Numbered from the stretch's first letter, positions 41,304 to 50,710 are shown. The stretch: DNA of 64,000 nt from Lacrimispora xylanolytica (GCF_026723765.1 NZ_CP113524.1:1783001-1847000), one strand, 5' to 3'. Numbers and translations: made by a program. Notes: generated by a model from the letters alone, not told the origin.

Positions 41304-41921
41304 ATGAACCGTAGAAATTATCAGAAGGAACTTGATCAGATCATTGCGGAACTGGAAGAGGAAAAGAAGGTTCCAAGACTTTTGATACATAGCTGTTGTG
41401 CACCCTGCAGCAGTTATGTACTGGAGTATTTATCCCAGTATTTTGCTATAACGATTTATTTTTATAATCCCAATATTTACCCACCGGAAGAATACTTAAG
41501 GCGGGTAGAGGAACAGGAGCGCCTTGTTGTCGGTATGGACTTTATACACCCGGTAACAATCGTAAATGGCGCCTATGAGCCTCAGGAGTTCTACCAGATC
41601 ATAAAGGGTTATGAGAAGGAGCCAGAGGGTGGAGAACGGTGTTTTCGCTGCTATGAGCTGCGCCTCCAGGAGGCGGCTAAAATTGCTCAGGCAGAACATT
41701 TTGATTACTACACTACCACACTGTCCATCAGCCCTTTAAAGAATGCAGATAAGTTAAATGAAATTGGTGAAAAGCTAGCCAGGGAATACCGGGTTTCTTA
41801 CCTTCCATCCGACTTTAAAAAGAAGAATGGTTATAAACGTTCGGTGGAATTGTCAAAGGAACACGGGCTATACCGCCAGGATTACTGCGGCTGTATATTT
41901 TCCCAGCGAAAGGAAGATTGA
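41304..41921 (+). CDS. queH: Epoxyqueuosine reductase QueH
   Basis: A 205-aa iron-sulfur enzyme of the QueH (formerly DUF208) family, the non-cobalamin replacement for QueG, which performs the last step of queuosine synthesis in tRNA. Conserved Cys clusters are visible: HSCCAPCSSY near the N-terminus, ERCFRCYELRL near residue 112 and QDYCGCIFSQ near the C-terminus. NGYKRSVELSKEHGLYRQ is also typical. ATG 41304 has AAGGGAG 5 nt upstream; an in-frame ATG at 41286 precedes that site. No other que genes are nearby. Confidence 0.93.
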   Translation: MNRRNYQKELDQIIAELEEEKKVPRLLIHSCCAPCSSYVLEYLSQYFAITIYFYNPNIYPPEEYLRRVEEQERLVVGMDFIHPVTIVNGAYEPQEFYQIIKGYEKEPEGGERCFRCYELRLQEAAKIAQAEHFDYYTTTLSISPLKNADKLNEIGEKLAREYRVSYLPSDFKKKNGYKRSVELSKEHGLYRQDYCGCIFSQRKED

Positions 41922-42032
41922 CCGCCTTGCAAAATAAAAAAGACATGCCGGGTTTGGCTTGACACAAACTTGATATTGTAATAAAATTAACAGCAAGGAG
42001 TATATAAAATTGAGGATAAAGGAGAGAACGAT

Positions 42033-42299
42033 ATGTTATCTAAAACACTGACTGTAATAAATCCATCCGGACTTCACTTAAGACCAGCAGGAGTTCTGTC
42101 TCAGACAGCTATGAAGTTTAAATCTGATATAATTGTTGAGTATGGCGAGAAGAGAATTGTTGCAAAGAGCGTATTAAACGTTATGGCAGCAGGAATTAAA
42201 AGTGGTGCTGAAATCACTTTAATCTGTGATGGCGAAGATGAAGAAGCAGCTATGCAGACTATGACTGAGGCAATTGAAAGCGGCCTTGGCGAGATGTAA
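42033..42299 (+). CDS. ptsH: HPr family phosphocarrier protein
   Basis: An 88-aa HPr. His15 in NPSGLHLRPAG is the site phosphorylated by enzyme I for sugar uptake through the PTS. Ser46 in VAKSVLNVMAAGI is the usual target of HPr kinase/phosphorylase in Firmicutes, linking it to carbon catabolite control. GGAGAG lies about 6 nt before ATG. It is monocistronic, with no ptsI alongside, as is common in clostridia. A Crh-like role cannot apply, since His15 is present. Confidence 0.92.
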   Translation: MLSKTLTVINPSGLHLRPAGVLSQTAMKFKSDIIVEYGEKRIVAKSVLNVMAAGIKSGAEITLICDGEDEEAAMQTMTEAIESGLGEM

Positions 42300-42329
42300 T
42301 CGTATCGTTTGGCTTATTAAGAAACGGGC

Positions 42330-42364
42330 AAAAGCTCTGGGAAGATATTCCCAGAGCTTTTTTT
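42330..42364 (+). terminator. Terminator after the HPr gene
   Basis: AAAGCTCTGGGA (42331-42342) pairs perfectly with TCCCAGAGCTTT (42349-42360) and is followed by TTTT. Confidence 0.92.
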
Positions 42365-42744
42365 ATGTAATCGATAAATAGACCCTGTTACATAAAAAAG
42401 CTCCGCCGGGCGGGATAGGCACGACGTCCTATGATATCAATTGCTTAATTAAATAAAGGCACTGCACCATAGGCGGCGCATAAAATACCGTCTGTTGCAA
42501 AGTACCGTCTTATATAGCACCTACTTGTGTATTCCCGGAGCATATGGGGGTGCTAATTTTCCTGATTTATGGTTTTAACTATAAAAAAATAAAAGCTATC
42601 TTAAACTTGGAAGGCAAAAGCTTAATATAATTAGGAATTTCAGCCATTTTCTTCTGTAGAGGCCTTAATTGCACTTGCATAAGAGTTAATAATGTAATTT
42701 AGATTACAATAAACTGATATAATATCTTGTGAATCCTAAAATAT

Positions 42745-42763
42745 CTAATTATCTGACAATTAG
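42745..42763. promoter_or_regulatory. Candidate activator (LysR/GltC-type) site for gltB
   Basis: The inverted repeat CTAATT-N7-AATTAG is centred at 42754, about 58 bp before the predicted gltB transcription start. That is the distance where LysR-type activators such as GltC bind. The regulator is not encoded nearby, so this is inference from spacing. Confidence 0.4.
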
Positions 42764-42776
42764 CAAATAAAACACA

Positions 42777-42805
42777 TTTACAAAGTGATAAAAATGTAGT
42801 ATTAT
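42777..42805 (+). promoter_or_regulatory. Predicted sigma-A promoter of gltBD
   Basis: TTTACA (42777-42782), 17-bp spacer, TATTAT (42800-42805), giving a leader of about 60 nt. A second candidate -10 (TATAAT, 42718-42723) lacks a good -35. Confidence 0.62.
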
Positions 42806-42871
42806 CAACTAAAATTACTGTAACACTGTAACACTCGAAAGCAAAACTGGCAGTTGGGAAAGGATGAGATT

Positions 42872-45800
42872 ATGGATAAGAGTTTATACTCCCCAAACAA
42901 AATAGTGACTCCGGGACTTTATGATTCCCGTTTTGAGCATGATAACTGCGGTATTGGTGCTGTTGCCAATATGAAAGGTGAAAAGACCCACAAGACCGTT
43001 GAACAGGCACTACATATCGTAGAAAATCTGGAACACAGAGCAGGTAAGGATGCAGAAGGAAAGACTGGCGACGGTGTTGGAATCATGCTTCAGATCTCCC
43101 ATAAGTTTTTTAAAAAGGCAGCTAAGACCCTGGGAATTGAAATCGGAGAAGAAAGAGAATACGGTATTGGTATGTTTTTCTTTCCTCAGGATGAACTTGC
43201 CAGAAATCAGGCCAAGAAGATGTTCGAGATTATTGTGGAAAAGGAAGGGCTTCAGTTCTTAGGCTGGAGAGAAGTGCCTACTCATCCGGAACTCATTGGA
43301 AAGAAGGCTGTCGATTGCATGCCTTACTTTGCTCAGGGCTTCGTAAAAAAACCTTCTGATATCAATAAGGGACTGGATTTTGACCGGAAGCTCTATGTGT
43401 CCAGAAGAGTTTTTGAGCAGAGCAATGATAACACTTATGTTGTTTCCTTAAGCAGCAGAACCATCGTTTATAAAGGTATGTTCCTGGTAAAAGAGCTTAG
43501 AAAGTTCTTTCAGGATCTTCAGGATAAGGATTACGAGTCAGCAATCGCAGTGGTTCATTCCCGTTTTAGTACAAACACAAACCCCAGCTGGATGAGGGCT
43601 CATCCCAACCGTCTGATTGTACACAACGGCGAGATCAATACCATTCGCGGAAATGTAGATAAGATGATGGCCAGAGAAGAAAATATGGAATCAGAGTACT
43701 TCCAGAACGACATGCATAAAGTACTTCCTATTATTAATCAGGAAGGCTCCGATTCTGCCATGCTTGATAATGCACTGGAATTTATGACCATGAGCGGAAT
43801 GGATCTTCCTCTCGCCGTTATGGTAACAATTCCGGCGCCGTGGGAGCATGATAAGTCCATGCCTCAGGAAATCAAAGATTTTTACCGTTACTACGCTACC
43901 ATGATGGAGCCTTGGGATGGTCCTGCTTCTATCGTCTTTAGTGACGGTGATCTTTTGGGAGCTGTCCTTGATCGTAACGGTCTGCGTCCTTCCAGATATT
44001 ACATCACAGATGACGATCATATGATCCTTGCCTCTGAGGTTGGTGCCATTGATATTGACCAGAGCCGTGTGGTGAGAAAGGAACGTCTTCGTCCTGGTAA
44101 AATGCTTCTCATTGATACGGTGAAAGGCTGTCTCATTACAGATGAACAGTTAAAAGAGTATTATGCCACCCGTAAACCTTATGGAGAATGGCTGGATTCT
44201 AATCTCATCGAACTTAAGAATCTCCAGATTCCTAATAAGGGAGTTCCTGTGATGAGCCGTGACGAGCGGGCCAAAATGCAGAAGACCTATGGCTACACCT
44301 ATGAAGAGTATAAGACCATGATTCTTCCTATGGCTTTAAATGGGGCTGAAGCCGTCTCTGCCATGGGTACAGACAGTCCTCTGGCGGTGCTCAGCAAAAA
44401 ACATCAGCCTTTATATAATTACTTTAAGCAGTTGTTTGCTCAGGTTACCAATCCTCCGATCGACTCCATTCGTGAAGAGATTGTTACCTCCACTACGGTC
44501 TACGTAGGAGAGGAAGGCAACATTCTGGAAGAAAAAGCAGAAAACTGCAAAATACTTAAGGTGAGCAATCCCATTCTTACCTGCACTGATTTATTAAAGA
44601 TTAAGCATATGAAGAAGCCTGGCTTTAAGGTAGAAGTGATCCCGATTACATATTATAAGAACACTTCTCTGGAAAAGGCCATTGACAGATTGTTTCTGGA
44701 AGCAGACCGGGCCCATAGGGATGGGGCAAATATCATCATCCTGTCTGACCGTGACATTGACGAGAATCATGTGCCGATTCCTTCCCTGCTGGCGGTTTCT
44801 GCGCTACAGCAGCATTTGGTAAAAACAAAAAAGAGAACCTCCGTGGCCTTAATTTTAGAAAGCGGAGAACCAAGAGAGGTTCATCATTTTGCGACCTTAC
44901 TTGGCTATGGAGCCTGTGCCATCAATCCATATCTGGCTCAGGAATCCATTCATTATCTTATTGAAAGCGGAATGCTTGATAAAGATTATTATGCAGCTGT
45001 GGAAGATTACAATTCCGCCGTTCTTCACGGAATTGTCAAGATCGCATCCAAGATGGGAATTTCCACCATACAGTCTTATCAGGGAGCCCAGATCTTTGAA
45101 GCAGTTGGTATCTCAAAGAATGTGATTGATAAATACTTCACAGATACTGTAAGCCGTGTGGAGGGAATTACTCTGGAAGACATCGCAGATGATGTAGATG
45201 ATCTTCATTCAGCAGCCTTTGATCCCTTAGGACTTGATGTGGATCTCACCCTTGACAGTGTGGGAAGCCATAAGGAGAGAGCGGGACAGGAGGAGCATTT
45301 ATACAATCCTCTCACCATACATCTTCTTCAGGAAGCCACCAGGACAGGAAGCTATGAAACATTTAAGGAATACACCCATGCTTTAACGAACGAGGGTCAG
45401 ATGGTGAATTTAAGAAGTCTTTTGGATCTTGATTATTCCAAGGCAAAAGAAATTCCTCTGACAGAAGTAGAGAGTGAGGATTCCATTGTAAAACGGTTTA
45501 AGACAGGTGCTATGTCTTACGGCTCCATCTCCCAGGAGGCACATGAGACTCTGGCTATCGCCATGAACCGCATTCACGGAAAATCCAACAGTGGTGAGGG
45601 TGGAGAGAGCCTTGAGCGATTAAACCCAGGCGTTGATGGTGTAAACCGCTGTTCTGCAATCAAGCAGGTTGCCTCCGGTCGTTTTGGTGTTACCTCAAGA
45701 TATTTAGTAAGTGCGAAAGAAATCCAGATTAAGATGGCCCAAGGTGCGAAACCAGGCGAGGGCGGACAGCTTCCGGGACAGAAGGTATATCCCTGGGTTG

Positions 45801-47431
45801 CAAAGACAAGACATTCCACAACCGGTGTGGGACTGATCTCCCCGCCTCCTCATCATGATATTTACTCCATTGAGGACTTGGCGCAGCTGATTTATGACCT
45901 TAAAAACTCCAATACCGAAGCAAGAATCTCAGTAAAGCTTGTTTCAGAAGCAGGAGTTGGTACGGTTGCTGCCGGTGTTGCCAAGGCAGGTGCCCAGGTA
46001 ATTCTTATCTCAGGCTTTGATGGAGGAACGGGAGCAGCTCCAAGAAACTCCATTTACAATGCAGGACTTCCATGGGAGCTTGGTGTGGCTGAGGCTCATC
46101 AGACCCTGATCATGAACGGGCTTCGTGATAAGGTAATTCTTGAAACAGATGGAAAGCTTATGACTGGCCGTGATGTTGCCATCGCGTGTATGCTAGGCGC
46201 GGAAGAGTTTGGATTTGCAACAGCGCCCCTTGTAACTCTTGGCTGCGTTATGATGAGAGTCTGCAATCTGGATACCTGCCCAGTAGGGGTTGCTACCCAG
46301 AATCCGGAACTTCGTAAGCGATTTAAAGGGAAACCGGAGTATGTAGTTAACTTCATGTATTTTATCGCCAAAGAGCTTAGAGAGTATATGGCAAAGCTTG
46401 GCGTTCGTACAGTAGATGAGCTGGTCGGTAGAACGGATCTTTTAAAGAAGAAGGAAGCTCTCTCTTCCGAGCGTGCCCGCAAGGTGGATTTAAGTGCTAT
46501 TTTAGGCAATCCATATGCAGACCAGAAGCTTGCAGGCTACAGCAGTAAGCACATCTATGACTTTGAACTGGATAAGACCATGGATGAAAAGACCATCTTA
46601 AAGAAATTAAAGCAGGCACTTTTAGCAGGCCAGAAAAAGGGACTTCAAATTGATGTTTCCAATACAGACCGTGCCCTTGGTACTATCTTTGGGTCAGAAA
46701 TCACCAGACTGTATCCGGAGGGACTGGCAGAAGATACCTTTACCATTAACTGTACTGGCAGCGGCGGACAGAGCTTTGGAGCATTCATACCAAAGGGCCT
46801 TACCCTGGAGCTTGTAGGCGACAGCAACGATTATTTCGGAAAAGGACTTTCCGGCGGCAAGCTGGTGGTGTATCCTCCTCAAGGTGTTAAGTTTAAAGCA
46901 GAGGACAATATCGTAATCGGTAATGTGGCACTTTACGGAGCGACCAGCGGCAAAGCCTTTATCTGCGGCGTAGCAGGGGAGCGGTTCTGTGTCCGTAACT
47001 CTGGTGCAACAGCCGTAGTAGAGGGCGTAGGCGACCATGGCTGTGAGTATATGACAGGCGGCCGTGTTGTGGTCCTTGGCTCTACCGGAAAGAATTTTGC
47101 AGCAGGTATGAGCGGTGGAATTGCTTATGTTCTGGATGAAAAGACAGACCTTTATAAGAGACTTAACAAGGAAATGGTTTCCTTTGAAGAGGTTACAAAT
47201 AAATATGATGTTCTGGAACTGAAAGAGATGATCAAGGAGCACGTGGCTTACACCAATTCCGCAAAAGGAAAAGAAATCCTTGATAATTTTGGAGAGTACC
47301 TGCCTAAATTCAAAAAGATCATGCCTCATGATTACAGACGCATGATGAATACCATCGTTCAGATGGAGGAAAAGGGATTAAGCAGTGAACAGGCACAGAT
47401 TGAAGCATTTTATGCCAATTCAAAAGGATGA
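42872..47431 (+). CDS. gltB: Glutamate synthase, large (alpha) subunit
   Basis: A 1519-aa ferredoxin/NAD(P)H-type glutamate synthase subunit making two glutamates from glutamine and 2-oxoglutarate. A 25-residue propeptide ends at C26 (FEHDNCGIGAVAN), the N-terminal nucleophile of the class II glutaminase. A central domain follows, then the FMN domain with GAMSYGSISQEAH and PGEGGQLPGQKV. The 3Fe-4S loop is CVMMRVCNLDTCPVGVATQ, and the C-terminal beta-helix starts near residue 1260 (GSGGQSFGAF). ATG 42872 follows AAAGGATGAG; TTG 42854 is an unlikely alternative. The partner gltD follows 13 nt later. Confidence 0.97.
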   Translation: MDKSLYSPNKIVTPGLYDSRFEHDNCGIGAVANMKGEKTHKTVEQALHIVENLEHRAGKDAEGKTGDGVGIMLQISHKFFKKAAKTLGIEIGEEREYGIGMFFFPQDELARNQAKKMFEIIVEKEGLQFLGWREVPTHPELIGKKAVDCMPYFAQGFVKKPSDINKGLDFDRKLYVSRRVFEQSNDNTYVVSLSSRTIVYKGMFLVKELRKFFQDLQDKDYESAIAVVHSRFSTNTNPSWMRAHPNRLIVHNGEINTIRGNVDKMMAREENMESEYFQNDMHKVLPIINQEGSDSAMLDNALEFMTMSGMDLPLAVMVTIPAPWEHDKSMPQEIKDFYRYYATMMEPWDGPASIVFSDGDLLGAVLDRNGLRPSRYYITDDDHMILASEVGAIDIDQSRVVRKERLRPGKMLLIDTVKGCLITDEQLKEYYATRKPYGEWLDSNLIELKNLQIPNKGVPVMSRDERAKMQKTYGYTYEEYKTMILPMALNGAEAVSAMGTDSPLAVLSKKHQPLYNYFKQLFAQVTNPPIDSIREEIVTSTTVYVGEEGNILEEKAENCKILKVSNPILTCTDLLKIKHMKKPGFKVEVIPITYYKNTSLEKAIDRLFLEADRAHRDGANIIILSDRDIDENHVPIPSLLAVSALQQHLVKTKKRTSVALILESGEPREVHHFATLLGYGACAINPYLAQESIHYLIESGMLDKDYYAAVEDYNSAVLHGIVKIASKMGISTIQSYQGAQIFEAVGISKNVIDKYFTDTVSRVEGITLEDIADDVDDLHSAAFDPLGLDVDLTLDSVGSHKERAGQEEHLYNPLTIHLLQEATRTGSYETFKEYTHALTNEGQMVNLRSLLDLDYSKAKEIPLTEVESEDSIVKRFKTGAMSYGSISQEAHETLAIAMNRIHGKSNSGEGGESLERLNPGVDGVNRCSAIKQVASGRFGVTSRYLVSAKEIQIKMAQGAKPGEGGQLPGQKVYPWVAKTRHSTTGVGLISPPPHHDIYSIEDLAQLIYDLKNSNTEARISVKLVSEAGVGTVAAGVAKAGAQVILISGFDGGTGAAPRNSIYNAGLPWELGVAEAHQTLIMNGLRDKVILETDGKLMTGRDVAIACMLGAEEFGFATAPLVTLGCVMMRVCNLDTCPVGVATQNPELRKRFKGKPEYVVNFMYFIAKELREYMAKLGVRTVDELVGRTDLLKKKEALSSERARKVDLSAILGNPYADQKLAGYSSKHIYDFELDKTMDEKTILKKLKQALLAGQKKGLQIDVSNTDRALGTIFGSEITRLYPEGLAEDTFTINCTGSGGQSFGAFIPKGLTLELVGDSNDYFGKGLSGGKLVVYPPQGVKFKAEDNIVIGNVALYGATSGKAFICGVAGERFCVRNSGATAVVEGVGDHGCEYMTGGRVVVLGSTGKNFAAGMSGGIAYVLDEKTDLYKRLNKEMVSFEEVTNKYDVLELKEMIKEHVAYTNSAKGKEILDNFGEYLPKFKKIMPHDYRRMMNTIVQMEEKGLSSEQAQIEAFYANSKG

Positions 47432-47444
47432 GGAGGAGTAGAAC

Positions 47445-48932
47445 ATGGGAAAGCCAACAGGATTTTTAGAATATGACAGAAAAACAGGAAAAACGGTAGA
47501 CCCCAAGACTCGTATTAAGAACTACGACGAGTTCCATCTGCCTCTTTCTGAGAAAGAACAGAGATGCCAGGGCGCACGCTGCATGGATTGCGGCGTTCCC
47601 TTCTGCCAATCCGGAGTGATTATCAAAGGAATGGTATCCGGCTGTCCGATCAACAATCTGATACCGGAATGGAATGAGCTTGTTTATACTGGAAATTGGC
47701 AGCAAGCCTATAAAAGGCTGAAAAAGACAAACAGCTTTCCGGAGTTCACCGCCAGAGTATGCCCGGCCCCTTGTGAGGCTGCATGTACCTGCGGGTTAAA
47801 CGGAGATCCGGTAAGCATTAAAGAAAATGAATTTGCCATCATTGAGCGGGCATATGAAGTGGGGATCGCAGGCCCTAATCCTCCGAAAATCCGCACAGGC
47901 AAACGAATTGCAGTCATTGGCTCCGGTCCTGCCGGCTTATCGGCGGCGGATCAGCTAAATAAGAGAGGCCACAAAGTCACTGTATTTGAACGTGAGGATC
48001 GTATCGGCGGACTTTTGATGTATGGAATTCCTAATATGAAGCTGGAAAAACATATCATCGACCGTAAGGTAAAGATCATGCAAGAGGAAGGCATAACCTT
48101 TGTGACAGGAGCAGATGTAGGTAAGAATCACAAGGTAAAGGATCTATTAAAGGATTTTGACCGAATTATTCTGGCTTGCGGAGCCTCCAATCCAAGAGAT
48201 TTAAAGGTTCCGGGAAGAGATGCTCAGGGAATATACTTTGCAGTGGATTTCTTAAAGTCTACCACCAAAAGTCTTCTTGATTCCGATCTTCAGGATAATC
48301 TTTATATCTCTGCGAAAGGCAAGCATGTCATTGTGATCGGTGGCGGAGATACTGGAAATGACTGTGTGGGAACTGCCATACGTCACGGCTGTGCTTCCGT
48401 CACCCAGCTGGAGATGATGCCAAGGCTTCCGGAAAAGAGAACGGCAGACAATAGCTGGCCTCAGTGGCCCAAGGTATTAAAAACCGATTACGGCCAGGAG
48501 GAATCCATCGCAGTGTTTGGAAAGGATCCAAGAAGCTATCAGACAACGGTTAAGGAATTTATTAAAGATAAATCCGGTAAGCTTATAAAGGCTGTCTTAA
48601 TGAAGCTGGAACAGAAGATGGATGAGAAGACCGGAAGGCTCGTGATGCAACCGGTAGCTGGAAGCGAAAAGGAAGTGCCTGCAGATCTTGTTCTCATTGC
48701 AGCTGGATTTCTTGGAGCCCAGAGCTATGTGGCCGATGCCTTTGGGGTTAAATTAAATGAACGCAGCAATGTGGAGACCCCGAAGGGGAAATACCGCACG
48801 GACGTGGATAAGGTATTTGTGGCCGGAGATATGCACAGAGGCCAGTCATTGGTTGTATGGGCGATCCGGGAAGGTCGTGAGGTAGCCAAAGAGGTGGATA
48901 AAAACTTAATGGGATATTCTAATCTGGCATAA
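47445..48932 (+). CDS. gltD: Glutamate synthase, small (beta) subunit
   Basis: A 495-aa NAD(P)H-oxidising flavoprotein that passes electrons to GltB. N-terminal Fe-S cysteines are in CMDCGVPFCQ, SGCPINN and CPAPCEAACTCG. The FAD dinucleotide fold is IAVIGSGPAGLSAADQL near residue 158, and the NAD(P)H fold is HVIVIGGGDTGNDCVGTA near 300. The C-terminal segment VFVAGDMHRGQSLVVWAI closes the FAD site. GAGGAG precedes ATG, 13 nt after gltB. Terminated by a clear hairpin. Confidence 0.97.
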   Translation: MGKPTGFLEYDRKTGKTVDPKTRIKNYDEFHLPLSEKEQRCQGARCMDCGVPFCQSGVIIKGMVSGCPINNLIPEWNELVYTGNWQQAYKRLKKTNSFPEFTARVCPAPCEAACTCGLNGDPVSIKENEFAIIERAYEVGIAGPNPPKIRTGKRIAVIGSGPAGLSAADQLNKRGHKVTVFEREDRIGGLLMYGIPNMKLEKHIIDRKVKIMQEEGITFVTGADVGKNHKVKDLLKDFDRIILACGASNPRDLKVPGRDAQGIYFAVDFLKSTTKSLLDSDLQDNLYISAKGKHVIVIGGGDTGNDCVGTAIRHGCASVTQLEMMPRLPEKRTADNSWPQWPKVLKTDYGQEESIAVFGKDPRSYQTTVKEFIKDKSGKLIKAVLMKLEQKMDEKTGRLVMQPVAGSEKEVPADLVLIAAGFLGAQSYVADAFGVKLNERSNVETPKGKYRTDVDKVFVAGDMHRGQSLVVWAIREGREVAKEVDKNLMGYSNLA

Positions 48933-48934
48933 AT

Positions 48935-48963
48935 AAAAGGGAGACAATTGAGTCTCCCTTTTT
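48935..48963 (+). terminator. Terminator after gltD
   Basis: AAAAGGGAGAC (48935-48945) pairs with GTCTCCCTTTTT (48952-48963); it can also serve the converging MBL gene. Confidence 0.88.
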
Positions 48964-48973
48964 GTGCCTTCCG

Positions 48974-49780
48974 TTAAATCTCTATGGTCAGTCCGACCCC
49001 CACCTCGTGTACCGGTAACTTGTCCATCATCTTAGCTTTTGCAAGAAGAGAGATGCAGTGACATGGATAAATCTGGTCCACCTGGCAGCTTTCTAAATGA
49101 TTCACAGTCTGTACAAAACGCTCGTTTACATCTAGCAGGTGGAAACCTCCCAGCACACCGGCGACGTGATCTTCCTTGCATACTTCCTTTGCATAATCAA
49201 GAGCATTGCAGATGCCGCTGTGAGAGCAGGAGGAGATAAGGAATAGTCCTTTGGAGGTCTTTAAAGCGATGGCAGAGTCATCCGTGAGATAATCATCCTG
49301 CCATTCGCCTTCTCTCATAACTTTACCGAAAGGACTTCTCTGTTCAAACGAATGCTTTTGAGGAATCTCACCTAAAAACACACAATGATCGGATAAGAAA
49401 TACGGGGTATCAGATGGTATGTATTCGGTCTTTTCAAACAGTTCAGCCTCGGTAAATGGGGCTCCGATGCTTTGGCTTCCTGCTTTCCTTGGGTGAAAGC
49501 AGCCAGCATGAGAGATGATTGTGATCTTGGATAAATCTATGACTTCATCCAGATATTTCAATCCATTGGTATGATCGTTGTGTCCATGGGAAAGTACGAT
49601 ATGGGTCAGTTTGGTCAAATCAATTCCCATTTTTTCTGCATTGTATAAAACTATGTCAGAAAATCCGGTATCAAATAGGATCCTTAAATCGTCAATTTCA
49701 ATGTAAAAACTTGCGGCAGGCTCCCCTTTATAAAACTGGTCTACTAAAGTATTGTTGTCTACGACTATTTTCACTAACAT
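48974..49780 (-). CDS. MBL-fold metallo-hydrolase
   Basis: A 268-aa metallo-beta-lactamase-fold protein of the COG1237 type (relatives are called dihydropterin-ribofuranosyl-aminobenzene-phosphate synthases). The metal motif LSHGHNDHTNGL (HxHxDH) is near residue 63. It is followed by ISHAGCFHPRKAGSQSIG, SSCSHSGICNALDYAKEV near 185 and VLGGFHLLD near 210. True function in bacteria is unknown; pterin-like or phosphate-ester substrates are possible. AGGAG precedes ATG. Transcribed alone toward the gltD terminator. Confidence 0.88.
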   Translation of the reverse strand: MLVKIVVDNNTLVDQFYKGEPAASFYIEIDDLRILFDTGFSDIVLYNAEKMGIDLTKLTHIVLSHGHNDHTNGLKYLDEVIDLSKITIISHAGCFHPRKAGSQSIGAPFTEAELFEKTEYIPSDTPYFLSDHCVFLGEIPQKHSFEQRSPFGKVMREGEWQDDYLTDDSAIALKTSKGLFLISSCSHSGICNALDYAKEVCKEDHVAGVLGGFHLLDVNERFVQTVNHLESCQVDQIYPCHCISLLAKAKMMDKLPVHEVGVGLTIEI

Positions 49781-49892
49781 ATAAACTCCTGATCTGGCTG
49801 TTTTATTGCCTTCATTATAGCATAAAACGAGTTAAAATAAAGTTAAGATTACAAAAAAACACAGCATATGGAGAAAAAATGCATAATATGAC

Positions 49893-49930
49893 CAAAAAGA
49901 GCACAAACCGTATGGCTGTGCTCCTTTTTT
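49893..49930. terminator. Terminator of the FNT gene
   Basis: GAGCACA (49899-49905) pairs with TGTGCTC (49917-49923); the minus strand continues with TTTTTGG and the plus strand with CTTTTTTT. It lies between two minus-strand genes and ends the FNT transcript. Confidence 0.82.
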
Positions 49931-49945
49931 TGATTTGTATCGTAT

Positions 49946-50572
49946 TTAGTGTAAAGAAGGAAAATCTTCCTTGAATGTTTTCTTTAAAAGAGGAATCATA
50001 CATGCTCCCACCAGGTTTCCAAGAGATATTACAAGCATATACAGGACCGCCTTTGTGCTCCAGGCTCCTGCCATTGTGAAATAAAACATGTCTGCGATGC
50101 TATGTTCAAAGCCGGAAAGTATAAATACCATGATAGGAAGTATGAGAGCCAGGTGCTTGCCTACGCCGTCCTTAATCGTCTGAAAGCCAATGACAGCGAT
50201 GCACATCAACACTCCGCACATAAAAGCCATTACGAAGGTGCTGAATAAAGTGTCGGATAATTTCAAATCTACAATTTCCGTTGCATGCTCCACTAATTTT
50301 TCCAGTTTGGTATTGCGGAAGATGATACCGGAACCAAGGGTACCAATCAGATTGCCTATGTAGACCAGCAGAACTTCTTTTAGATATGCAGGACCCTCGT
50401 GAACGATATAACAGATCTTTCCGGTATACAGGTTAAAACCAAACGTATAAATCGTAAATAAACCGATGGAAAATAAAAAAGAACCAGCAATCCGGTTTTC
50501 AAGAGTCAGATAGATAATTCCTCCCATGGCAATACAGACTCCTGCTGCAATTGCTTTAATTATTGTTTTCAT
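49946..50572 (-). CDS. Formate/nitrite transporter (FNT) family channel, short form
   Basis: A 208-aa membrane protein with six hydrophobic segments. FNT marks are GFEHSIADMFYF near residue 150 (the Asn of the usual HS-AN motif is Asp here), GNLIGT near 75 and the closing SLGNLVGACM. FNT pentamers pass formate, nitrite, hydrosulfide or lactate. It is 50-70 residues shorter than FocA because the N-terminal region before the first helix is almost absent. AAGGAG precedes ATG. Substrate not predictable; formate would suit a fermenting anaerobe. Confidence 0.85.
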   Translation of the reverse strand: MKTIIKAIAAGVCIAMGGIIYLTLENRIAGSFLFSIGLFTIYTFGFNLYTGKICYIVHEGPAYLKEVLLVYIGNLIGTLGSGIIFRNTKLEKLVEHATEIVDLKLSDTLFSTFVMAFMCGVLMCIAVIGFQTIKDGVGKHLALILPIMVFILSGFEHSIADMFYFTMAGAWSTKAVLYMLVISLGNLVGACMIPLLKKTFKEDFPSLH

Positions 50573-50710
50573 TTTAAATACTCCTTCTCCTTTGTCACTT
50601 GATGTCTTAATATTAGTTGAGGTTTTTGCCCTGTCATATTATAGCATAATGGATACCGTTTGCAAGAATAAAGATACATTTGATATCACATAATCGTCTT
50701 AATTTGGGCA

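Larger units (their letters stand above)
42365..42871. other. 507-bp intergenic region upstream of gltB
   Basis: The left 300 bp (42365-42660) contain no gene that can be supported. They hold a repeated ATACCGTCT / GTACCGTCT pair (about 42486 and 42503), the hairpin TAGCACC / GGTGCTA (42515-42555), and a 28-codon open frame at 42544-42630. The right half is very AT-rich and holds inverted repeats TGTAAT-N4-ATTACA (42693-42708) and CTAATT-N7-AATTAG (42745-42763). It also holds a -10-like TATAAT at 42718, the gltB promoter at 42777-42805 and the tandem repeat CTGTAACA just after 42820. No known riboswitch was recognised. Confidence 0.65.

Noticed and set aside
42515-42555. Hairpin TAGCACC/GGTGCTA considered as a terminator
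   Set aside because: The loop is long, the following ATTTT run is short, and there is no gene just before it; a terminator for HPr already exists at 42330-42364.
46694-47329. A 211-codon minus-strand frame inside gltB
   Set aside because: It lies wholly within the conserved C-terminal domain of GltB and looks like a codon-usage shadow.
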